Source of the DNA: Lytechinus pictus
Taxonomy: Eukaryota > Echinodermata > Echinoidea > Temnopleuroida > Toxopneustidae
DNA: 64,000 nt
Reading direction: 5' to 3'
NCBI RefSeq assembly: GCF_037042905.1
Contig: NW_026974140.1
Location: 16,790,001 to 16,854,000 of the forward strand
Both the position numbers and the translations under genes were made by a program. Shown one piece after another: positions 54,231 through 64,000 of this stretch (positions within the stretch are counted from its first letter, which is position 1; every line of letters begins with the position of its first letter). The notes beneath the pieces are model-generated. The model was not told the origin of the DNA, made no database searches, and saw only the letters and a program-made list of their open reading frames with translations.

Positions 54231-55314
54231 CAGTCAGACTGCAGGTCCCAAGAAAGTGGCTTCTTTCATCCAAGTGATATTCATGACTTGAGATGTTTTG
54301 CATATTTAATGAGCTTGATGCGGACCAAAACACCTCTTTTCATTCGGCCATTGCTGCTCTAATTGTGCATCGAATTTCATGAATTTGGTACCATTGTAAA
54401 GAAGAAGAATCATTCTTTCAGGTCACGTGTTTCAATTTATTCAAAGATTTTGTAATATAGGTAAAAATTTTGATCTAAAATATGCTACAAAATAAATATT
54501 TTCACCTGACAAAAGCTGCTATTTTCACACTTTATTTTTGTTTGAGCCCAAATGATTTTTATATCATGATAAAGCTGAATATGTATGCTTTGAAATGACA
54601 TAGGTTTCAAAATAAGAATTGGTTTAATCGGGTCAAGATCACACTTTTCATTTGCCAAGTACATAAAACAGTTTGAAAACAAGAATACTGCACTCTGATT
54701 GGTCAAAGAGACCACACAATGGCAAATTCCAACGGTCCCAGTGCCTGGGTTCGTGGGAAGGTCACACTTCCCATGTGGTAATCTCCTCAAATACCCCGCG
54801 CCTGTTGTCCTGTGAACCTTATCCAGCCAATCAGAACTCTGGATTTCTTGCAAGTACAAAATTTCAGAAATCTCGTCTTGTACCTTGTTGGGAAAAGTGT
54901 GATCTTGACCCGATTAAAAGGTGCCGCATATCAAGAGTGGCATTGTGAGAAAGTACAGAAGTTCAGCTTTATGGTGATATAGATATCATTGAGGCTCAAA
55001 ATAAAAAGTTTTGCACAATTTACAAAAGAAAACAGAGGAAGAAAATTCAGTTTTGAGGTACATTTTCAGGCCAGAAATTTACTTATTTAACAAAATATTG
55101 TATACAAAATAAATGACCAATATGAAAGAGTAACTTTTACTCTACCTGATGGTGCAATAATATTTCATTTAACTTGAGGTTAAAACAGGTAAATTCTTAG
55201 AGAAAGAAAATCTCACGAATCACGAGATTTTGCAAGGAGGAGGATTCAGCCACGAGATGATTTGGATGAATCTGGCCTTTTTGCTCATTAGCATAGGGAC
55301 CTGCGGTCTGACTG
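54231..55314. mobile_element. 1.08-kb element inserted in a minisatellite, GATA duplication
   Basis: Starts CAGTCAGACTGCAGGTCCC and ends GGGACCTGCGGTCTGACTG (one mismatch). GATA lies on both sides (54227-54230, 55315-55318), and the same minisatellite resumes beyond, so the insertion point is certain. No transposase ORF. It contains a smaller element at 54628-54913. Confidence 0.88.
54628..54913. mobile_element. 286-bp TTAA MITE nested in the 54.2-kb element
   Basis: TCGGGTCAAGATCACACTTT ... AAAGTGTGATCTTGACCCGA, with TTAA at 54624-54627 and 54914-54917. ORFs here on both strands are by-products of the inverted repeat. Third level of nesting at this spot. Confidence 0.88.
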
Positions 55315-55870
55315 GATAGCAGACGCCGCCGTGAACTTTTAAAGGTCGCATTACTGACGGAGATCACCGCGCTACTCTCTTACCTCGTTTATGATGATAG
55401 ACAACTTCTCTTCAACCTCGTGGTGATAGCAGACGCCGCCGTGAACTTTTAAAGGTCGCATTACTGACGGAGATCACTGCGCTATCTTTTTAAATACCTC
55501 GTTTATGATGATAGACATCTTCTCTTCAACCTCGTGGTGATAGCGGACGCCGCCGTGAACTTTGAAAGGTCGTATTACTGACGGACATCACTGCGCTACT
55601 CTCTTACCTCCTTTATGATGATAGACTTCTCTTCAACCTCGTGGTGATAGCGGACGCTGCCATGAACTTTTAAAGGTCGTATTACTGACAGAGATCACTG
55701 CGCTACTCTCTTACCTCCTTTATGATGATAGACATCTTCTCTTCAACCTCATAGTGATAGCGGACGCCGCCGTGAACTTTTAAAGATCGTACTACTGACG
55801 GAGCTCATTGCGTTACTCTCTTACATCGTTTATGATGATATCCATCTTCTCTTCAACCTCGTGGTGATAT
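55315..55870. repeat. ~110-bp minisatellite, five units
   Basis: Units start near 55318, 55428, 55542, 55649 and 55759 (AGC(A/G)GACGCCGCCGTGAACT). Spacing varies from 107 to 114 bp by small indels. Ends at GTGGTGATATGAAAGATG. Confidence 0.95.
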
Positions 55871-58755
55871 GAAAGATGTCCCGCCGATCGTTCATTAACC
55901 TGTGATCTATGAGAATTATTTTCATTTTATTTTCCTTTGCAACTTTGCTTGGAAGATGTGTCATTTGTTTATCTTTCTAAAAAAATCACTCGGTTTATTT
56001 TAAAGCAGTAAGACCTCAAAACCCTTTTAAAACATGTTCCAAACGATCGCGCATGTTGGCGACTTCCATTCCAATGCATTCGTCTTTGTGACTTTGTCAG
56101 GAATATGAGCGTGACTGCAAAAAAAATTTTGATGTAACATCGCCGATTCAATTTTCGATTCGATTTCAATTTTAGAAGCTTAACTGCCGATCCAATTTTC
56201 GATCTGATTTTGATCAGATTTACAAGATTAAAATTCACCCTGTCCCTGAGACTTTAGATGCGCGATGCTAAGCCTAAATATGTTAGTCCTAACTTACTTC
56301 GTCCAACTTTGTTGTAAAAATAGAAAAAAATGATTAAAAAAATTATTGGTGAAGGTTTGAGTAAAATCCATTAAAGATTAAGAAAGTTAGCGACCAAAAG
56401 ATTTGCCTGCAGCAGCTCGCCCGGTTGTTCACATGATTTTGGTTGCCAACTTCAGTCCATCAAAATTATGGCAAAGCCAAGTGAAGTGATGCGATGTCTG
56501 ACTGAGTCTGAGAATTCGAATGTTGAGATCGAAGCTAAAATACAGCCATTCCTGATTGCAATGTTTGGAAGAGTGGTGGGCATATTGACCCTGAAATGTG
56601 AGAGGCTTGCCATGACATTTGCGACAATTTCTGCTGGGGAAATTTGCTGGAAAGTGGAAGTCTGCCGGTGCGAAACTGCAATAGCGCTGAAAGTTAATAG
56701 AATTTTCAGGTTTTTGATTTGCGACATCATAATAAACTAGCAGCTGCCTCATATGTTATGTACATGGTAAGGTCCCCCAAGTCTGTACAGTCCCCCTTGT
56801 CTGCACACATGCGTACATGTATCTGCTCGATTCTGGTAAAAGAAGATATGCAACAATGACAAACTTTACAAATGCAATACATAGAAAGGTATTCATTAAA
56901 AAATCTGACTCAAAAAGGTGGAAAAATAATGAACTTTAAGCATTACATGTGATGGCCTCGAAATGCGGCCTTTCTCGTCAAAATTCTCAAATCATGTGTA
57001 AAGTAAATGGGTGCGCAGACATGGGACACCATTTTTTGTTCAATCTGAAAATGACTGGCCAGGGTTTCTTCCAAGAAATCATATTTCTTTCAATTTTTTA
57101 TGAGATTTTTGGCACACTTACTCAAAAGAATATAAGGAAAATTATCAACTAAAAATTTGTTGTGAAAACAGTGAAAAAAAAAAAAAATTATGTTAAATTT
57201 GAAGTTAGTTACATGTGTAGGTGTGCAGACACAGGGCCTACATGTACCTTCAATATGAAATGCATAAATTTCATTTCGAATGTTTCGTGATGAATTATGA
57301 TTATTTTCTTTTTAGTAGCAGGTGTGAAATCATTAGTGTATTGATATACTGAAGGTACAGTAAAACCAGTTTCAATTTCCTGAGAAAATGACATTTCATT
57401 GATTTTTTTTCCGTACGATATGTAAGAATGCTGCTCGCATATGATGTCACAAATCAAATAATTAAAATTCTACTAACTTTTCTTTTCTTTGATGTATTTT
57501 CCTCAAACCTTTGCTAATATCTTTTATTAATTTTTTTGCTATTTTTGAAATAAAACTTTGTCAGGGTGAAGTTTTCCTTTAAACTTTCTTGCATTTTGTT
57601 CACATACTTTTAAAAAAATGCATGTGAGGCAAAATTTTCTTTATAAAAGTCCAGAGCGAATGAAGGAAGCGAGAAATATAAGACTCTTTTAAAGAGAAAC
57701 CAGTGCGTGAGAAATAAGAGAAACCAATGAGATATAAGAGGGTGAAGGTAGATCAATAATGAGAGTTGAAACTATAGAGTCAGGTGGTGGATGGAATGAG
57801 TGAACACCTGAACTGAGAAGGAATGAAGGTGACAAGAGAATCAGCGGAAAGGTATTCAGAATAGAGAAGGAATGGCAACTGAATATCATTAAACTCATAT
57901 ATATAACCCAAGTTCAGTGCAAGGACAGTTCTGAAAAGAAAAGAAAGAAAACTCGATTCCAGACAGTAAAGAAATGTCAAACAACTGAGGAAGAAAACCA
58001 AATAAGTTTATAGAGGAAACAAATTGGAAAATGACTTCGCATGTAACATCCTACAGTAACCCTGAATGTAAATTTTGCATTTTTTTATTATGGCATTGCA
58101 TCCAACTGATCTTTGTACAAAACCTACATGTACATCAGTTAACTTAACAACGTATTTTCGACCCCCAAAGTTGATGAAATTGGAAATTGTGACTGAAAAG
58201 GTGGTAAATTCAGGACTCTGAATTGATGTCAAAGAAATCAGGTACATGTACATTATAGGATTTGAAAGAGTTCCATTGTCATCGCAAGAAGAGTTTACAG
58301 ATGAATTCCTAACAAAATACAATATTTCATTAATCAAGAAGAGAAAGATATAATAATTACACTGTACATCAAGTAAACTTTTCAATAACAATCGTCACCC
58401 CTAAAAAGGGCATGTAATCTCATTTCCAATGCAGGTAATATGTAAAGTGCTTACATGTATGTGAAATCAATATGATTTATGATTGTACGCATTTTGTATG
58501 AATGAGGAGTCTTTCTCATCCAAAGTGAAGATTTGGTTATAATGTGAAATCCTTATGGATGCTTACTAAGGCAAATCAGATGATATCTGCTCATGCATGT
58601 ACAGTATGTAAATTGCTTATTTGGTTCATGTTTTTTGCTTGATTCAGCTAGCCTTGGATGACTAGTTATATGAAACATAGACCAAAAATTATCTTATCCT
58701 GGGATGCAGTATCTGTTCCGCTGTGTTTGCCTTTGCTGTAGGGAATTTGCACTGC
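55871..58755. other. Intergenic or upstream-intron DNA, no supported gene
   Basis: Contains short overlapping ORFs on both strands near 56430-56750 without recognisable domains, and a purine-rich stretch at 57650-58030. Nothing else is convincing. Confidence 0.4.
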
Positions 58756-58759
58756 TTAA

Positions 58760-59264
58760 AGGTCAAGTCCACCTCAGAAAAATGTTAACTCCAATCAATA
58801 GAGAAAAATCAGACAAGCATAATGCTGAAAATTTCATCAGAATCGGATGTAAAATAAGAAAGTTATATGCTAATGACAGAATCGATGATGTCCCTCACTC
58901 ACTATTTCTTTTGTTTTTTTATTGTTTGAATTTACAATACTTCAATTTTTACAGATTTTACAATAAGCACCAACTTGACTAAACTACAAAAATAAAACTT
59001 TGTTTCTTAGGACAATCAGGAGAAAATTAAAATATTTCATATTTCATATATTAAAAAAAAATATTAAGAAATAGTGAGTGAGTGATGTCATCAGTTCCCT
59101 CATTTGCATACCGACCGGGATGTGCATATTATAACTAATGTACTTTGTGAAATTTAGCAAAACTTAAAAATGTCATAACTTTCTTACCTTGCATCCGGTT
59201 TTGATGAAATTTTCAGTGTTGTGCTTGTTGGATTTTTAACTTTTTGTTTAGGTGGACTTGTCCT
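58760..59264. mobile_element. TTAA MITE family A (copy 3)
   Basis: AGGTCAAGTCCACCTCAG ... GGTGGACTTGTCCT with TTAA at 58756-58759 and 59265-59268. Uninterrupted; internal GATGATGTCCCTCACTCACT and GAGTGAGTGATGTCATCAG form part of an inner inverted repeat. Lies about 250 bp upstream of exon A of the plus-strand gene. Confidence 0.92.
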
Positions 59265-59510
59265 TTAAGCAGCAGAAGTTGTACAATTATATAAAACTGA
59301 TATTTTTTCTCAAGTGGGCCATATTCCAAGATCACTTTGACAGTGCTGCTTTATTGTAAATCTAGTGCTGGGGGATGGGGATGGTGTGATTTTATTTATA
59401 AAAGAACAATTTTCCACAGAAACATATTCAATAAAAAAATTAAAATTGATTTGCAGGATTTTCAGAGTTTAGTTAAAATATGATTATACTCATTTCATTA
59501 TTTTTTTCAG

Positions 59511-59749
59511 ACTTCACCAAGCTGTCCAACATTCATTAGAGTGACCACTTGTGTGTGAGAGAGGATATTCTTTCGTTTTAACCATGAACTGGATTTGTGT
59601 GCACTGCATGTAGAACGGAGGCATTCCCAATGAAGGAAAAACAGAAAGAGAAAACAGGGCGGGCCAATGATCTGAAGATGAGCCGTCATGGCATCCGGTT
59701 AAGAACGCAGCCTCGTCTTGACTCCAAGTGGCTCAAAATTGATATTCAA
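59511..59749 (+). CDS. Unidentified host gene, exon A (5' UTR plus first 40 codons)
   Basis: Bounded by TTTTTTTCAG and GTAAGT. ATG at 59630-59632 opens a 40-codon basic stretch ending KWLKIDIQ at a codon boundary. A 9-codon upstream ORF in the leader could dampen translation. The AG acceptor implies at least one non-coding exon upstream. Confidence 0.6.
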
Positions 59750-62310
59750 GTAAGTTAAAGTTTTGACATAGAATGGCGTACACTGATCAGGATAATATTT
59801 CTCCCTAGATCCGCAGCTTTTGATCATGTGGATTTTGAAATCTATTTTTAAAAATAACACTTTTTTTTCTTTAATGGCATTTTTTTGCCTGAATCTTTTA
59901 TTTCGAACTAGTTGAAAAACGTGAAAAAAAAATCAACCATTGCTTATTTGTTTTGATAAACCATTGTGGTGGCACTCACACTAGCAAATGATGGTTTATG
60001 ATAGAGATGGTAGACAGGTGTAAAAAATGTATACTTTGTAATCTGTATCCCCTGATACATGTATTAGTGTTTAAATACTGGCTAGTATTTGCTCCAGTTT
60101 ACAAAATAGTTTCTGACCTCACCTGGTTATTGTACATGTACATAACATGAACATACATGTACATATTGCTTGGAGAAACAATGATAGTTCTATGGGTCCA
60201 TGGACACTGTTTGAAAATGGTACTTTACCCTATTGGGTATTCCCCATACAAGTTTGAAGGAATATATTCTGTATTTCTTTATGCTCATGTATTGTAATAT
60301 ATGATTAAATGCTATAGAAAATATTTGTACTATGTTCTTATCATTGTCTATTAAAGGTCAAGTCCACCCCAGAAAAATGTTGATTTAAATAAATAGACAA
60401 AAATCAAATGAGCATAACGCTGAAAATTTCATCAAAATCAGATGTAAAATAAGAAAGTTATGACATTCTAATGTACAACTCAGTGACATGCAAATGAGAC
60501 GGTTGATGATGTCCCTCACTATTTCTTTTGTTTTTTATTGTTTGAATTATACAATATTTCATTTTTTACAGATTTGACAATAAGGACCAACTTGAATGAA
60601 CCATATAGTATCAAATACTGCTAATTCCACATGATCAAGGAGGAATGTATCATTGTTTCACTTGACAATGAAGAGAAAATTAGAATATTTCATGTAATAA
60701 AATACAAAAGAAATAGTGAGTGGATGACATCATCAGTCTCCTCATTTGCATACCAACCAGGATGTGCATATAACTGTTTTATGAATTTAAGCGAAACTTT
60801 TAAGTCATAACTTTCTTTTTTTACATCCGATTTTGATGAAATTTTCAGTGTTGTGCTTGTTGAATTTTTATTCTAATCAACTTTTTGTTGGGGTGTACTT
60901 GTCCTTTAAACAGTGATTAAGTCACAATGTGCACCATTTCCAATTGAATCAGTATCAATTGAAAGTATTCCTACCATATGCAGGTACAGTAGTAGGCTTA
61001 CATGTATGTACAATGTAGATAATATTGTTTGGCAGCATATTCTCCATTGTTCAGTCAAATATTGAGAAGAAAACATCAAAGAGTATTGGAGAGAGAATTA
61101 TCAGAAGATGGAAATTATTTTTAAAAAGGGTAACCCTATAATCTATATTTCCTACAACATACTGCTTTTGTATCAAATATTTTAACACACTTTGCTTTTT
61201 TAGTAAATGATGACATGCACACATAATGGCATGTACACATAATGAATAGGAAACATATTTAGCTTTTTAGTCTTGTATAAATAGCATGGGTAATCCTTGT
61301 CACTCGAGCTATTCAAGTCATCTAATTATAGGTGAACATGGACAGAGAGGGGTTCTTAACCTTGGAGATCAGTAGGAAGTTAAGGACTGAGTTAGAGGAT
61401 TAACAGAGAAGGGAAATGGTTTATACTTTTCTGTACCCAGGCAAAATGAAGTTCCAAACAATTACTACAAGTCTGTACAAACTTTATTTTGAAGGAGGGG
61501 GTGGGGGGTAGTGTATGCTGGTATACTTTTGTGAATTGGATCTTGATGCCAAAAGTGGTTAACATTTTCCTCTTATCAACATCAATACATAATGTTGACA
61601 CCTTGAACATACCTTGAAGCACCACACTTCCATCTTCACATAGATCTATAGTGTGGCAGGATTGGGGGGGGGGGGGGGGGGGGCTTTGTAGCCCATTATT
61701 AACACCTCTCAGAAATTGCCCTAGAGCTCTCAAAATTTAGTGGCAAAAAAGCATTAGATATATTGGACTAAAACATCTTCATTCATCAATTGTCTAAATG
61801 ATTGCATAACAAAGAACATGGTCACACACATACATGTAAAGTTAATTTGTTTTTATAACTGTATGCTTTTTTTGTAATTTATGAGCCCTGCTTAATGCAG
61901 TATTATGGTATTTTTTATATTTAGGGTGCTACATGTATCTTCAAAATCGCTGTAAAATATGTGTTAAAAAAGTTTAAGAAAACACTGTTGGATTTACCCA
62001 ATTCATACATGCCACCACTATGGTCATGTTCATGTATACATGTACATGTGTAGCAACATTTGCACCTTTTTTTTAATAAGTGGTGTAAACATGTATAGAC
62101 AGGGTACATACATCATTATTCTTTGTCTTTGTGGTATTATACTCTAAAATATTATATTATTCATTACTTCTTATTCTGTCAATTTCTCCTAGGGAGCGTT
62201 TGGTAATGTATCTTTGAGTCATCTTTGGAATGAGTTAGTACGAGAAGGTGAAGTGACAGTAGGATTATCAGACAGCATCATCAACTCAGCTGGTTTTCCT
62301 GCAAGAAAAG
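59511..62310 (+). CDS. 5' part of an unidentified host gene (two exons, continues past window)
   Basis: Two exons with good splice sites share one frame. Exon A 59511-59749 (acceptor TTTTTTTCAG, donor CAA|GTAAGT) holds the likely ATG at 59630, preceded by a short upstream ORF (ATG at 59584). Exon B 62193-62310 (acceptor TTTCTCCTAG, donor AAAAG|GTAAGA, phase 1). The 79 residues start with a Lys-rich segment (MKEKQKEKTGRAND), then LRTQPRLDSKWLKIDIQG, LSHLWNELVREGEV and GLSDSIINSAGFPARK. I do not recognise the family. A TTAA-flanked MITE lies in the intron. The rest of the gene lies to the right of the window. Confidence 0.6.
60355..60905. mobile_element. TTAA MITE family A (copy 4)
   Basis: AGGTCAAGTCCACCCCAG ... 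GGGGTGTACTTGTCCT with TTAA at 60351-60354 and 60906-60909. Inside the intron between exons A and B of the plus-strand gene. Confidence 0.92.
60910..62192. other. Intron of the plus-strand gene
   Basis: AT-rich intronic DNA with a G run at 61665-61684. No further exon found. Confidence 0.5.
62193..62310 (+). CDS. Unidentified host gene, exon B
   Basis: 118 bp, in frame with exon A, no stop in that frame, flanked by TTTCTCCTAG and GTAAGA. The sequence has balanced hydrophobic and charged residues, unlike the surrounding intron. Nothing convincing was found for a third exon before the window end. Confidence 0.62.
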
Positions 62311-64000
62311 GTAAGATTTAAACATTGTCTTTATTTCTCTTATAATGACTTATAAATAAAATAATTTTGTTGATATTCCACTTGTATTTAAGCAACTATC
62401 TTTAAAGTATTCAAAGAATGAGATCTGAACTTTAATTTTAAAGCATGCATTATTAGTTTCATTAAAAATGTTTGATTTCTTTGAGTTACATGTAGGTCTT
62501 TGAATACAAAGTTACATGAAAAGGAATGGAAATAATGGTTTGTCATATCCTGTCAGAGTAGGAAATAATATTTATTTTTAGGGACTATCATATCCACATT
62601 AGGGCAGAATTCGGGGTCTATAAGCTTCATCTTATTCTTAAGGGCTACTTTTTAGGGGTAACAGGCAATTACATACATGTATGCAGTAAAAGCAATTATC
62701 ATCTATATAGAGCATTTTAGCCATACATTAAAACGCGTATTTTGGTCTGCATCAATTGCCTGTGCAGTATCAGAGCGTGTGGTCCCTAAAATGACCGAAA
62801 TCCGACGAATATCCCATATAGCCTCCTGTACAAAGTTTACTTTTGAGTATGAGACCATATTCAACAGTCTAATGCGAATGCATGAAATATACAATGCGTA
62901 CAACAATGAAAGCAATGCGATGCGCAGCATAAAGCACAATTGCGATCAATGACGTATAATGAACCACATGTAAGTCGCATGTCAATGACCAAAATTGATC
63001 CTTAAGTGATGATGCCATAATGTGATAAGTGATGTGACTTGTTAAATCAACTTTCTCCCTCTTTTTTTTGGGGGGTGGGGGTGGGGATTGTGTAGATGAT
63101 GATAATTATATTGGATGGCTTTATTTCATGAAATAACCAGAAATATTCCACTCATTAGGGCCAATATTCCACTCATCTGCGATTCATGGAATATATATGT
63201 TCCCAAACTATTGGATTATTCCAGGTATTCCATTCTGAACCATCCAATATAATATAAATATCAATATTCTGTAGTAATAGAATATTGATTTTCTATTATC
63301 TTGAATATTGTTTTCGACTCTAGAAAGAATTGTCTCCCGAATCATGCATTTAGGGGAAATTTTAGTGGCGATTTGGGCTGTCATGTGAGAAAAATCACCT
63401 GATTCCCTCATGTATTTCTTACGCTGTACCCTGAAAAAATAAAAGAGGTGCTGCACCTAGTCTAAAACAAGGCTCTTTGCTCTGCCTACTGAAGGTGATT
63501 TGACACGGAGGCCTTGTTTATTTATAAACAACGCCTCCATTTATCATTTTCTTTTGAGGCACAATGGAGGAAATAAAAGCTAACATGTTAAGTTGTCTAT
63601 AACATCGTATTAAATGAATCGCATCATATACAAGCACCATATTAAAAAAAAGAATAGGGCCTTGAATTAGTGCTGTTATTAGTAAGAAAATTCTCTGTCG
63701 ATATATCGCTAAAAATATCTTACCAATATCGATAACTATCAACAACAAAAATAAACAATATGCATTGATTTAGCGATGTCATAATATTCGAGTTGGTCAA
63801 AATTGTATCTGCCACTGTACCAAGAACAATTTAAAATCCATGTTCATCGAATGTAAACGATTACATAACATCTTTTAACAAACATATTTAGCATAAATAT
63901 ATCCTCACCTTTCATGTCATTAGCATTATTTTAAGGTTGAAGTTTTATCGATAGTTTTAGGGCTTTTTGGACATCGTTCTGAGCAGTGAACGACTTTTGC
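62311..64000. other. Presumed next intron of the plus-strand gene
   Basis: Begins with the exon B donor. Contains a T8/G6 junction at 63063-63080 and a short hairpin at 63509-63541. ORFs open on both strands near 62680-62950 lack recognisable features. Confidence 0.4.

Noticed and set aside
54485..54948. 124- and 91-codon ORFs on opposite strands
   Set aside because: Both fall on the inverted arms of the nested 286-bp MITE and share residues because of the inverted repeat.
56429..56752. ORFs open on both strands and two frames
   Set aside because: Simultaneous openness on opposite strands without a recognisable domain suggests chance or an unlabelled repeat.

Overview
This is an AT-rich, repeat-dense stretch of an animal genome, most likely a sea urchin or a close echinoderm relative. 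The evidence is spliced genes with GT-AG introns, a CD36/LIMP-2 family gene with typical metazoan intron phases, a CR1/L2-type LINE, tRNA-derived SINEs, and many short inverted-repeat elements with TTAA or TA target duplications. The species call is an inference from repeat style, not a database match.

Left third (about 5.3-22.9 kb, minus strand): I could assemble one complete host gene by hand from 13 small exons. It encodes a predicted 514-residue, two-pass membrane protein of the CD36/SCARB family, closest in feel to LIMP-2/SCARB2, with a C-terminal acidic tail that resembles a lysosomal sorting signal. Its introns are full of transposons: a Tc1-like foldback, TTAA and TA MITEs, G-rich elements, a SINE, and a very long (TAC)n tract that carries a near-perfect 45-bp hairpin. 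One exon (exon 10) lacks a proper AG acceptor. Upstream of it, 72-3235 is a large foldback structure enclosing a decayed L2-like reverse transcriptase.

Middle (about 25.0-45.5 kb, plus strand): a 5'-truncated LINE has an otherwise open ORF2 (APE endonuclease plus reverse transcriptase). A 16.85-kb insertion at 27917-44763 splits it. The insertion has 12-bp perfect inverted ends and an apparent 2-bp AA duplication; removing it puts the two ORF2 halves back in one frame. It carries no recognisable ORF. Its core is a ~165-bp-monomer satellite arranged in 3- and 4-monomer higher-order units (28.6-34.9 kb), followed by a second array of ~620-705-bp units (34.9-39.5 kb), then MITEs nested in MITEs, a G-rich element and a SINE with a 7SL/Alu-like head.

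Right third (45.5-64 kb, plus strand): LINE tails, a Tc1/mariner-like element, a triple ~860-bp tandem duplication, and a ~110-bp minisatellite broken by a transposon that itself contains another transposon. At the end, two good exons (59511-59749 and 62193-62310) begin a host gene I could not identify, which runs off the window.

No bacterial-type system, virus, CRISPR array, rRNA or intact tRNA gene was seen. The most unusual object is the satellite-filled giant insertion inside the LINE.
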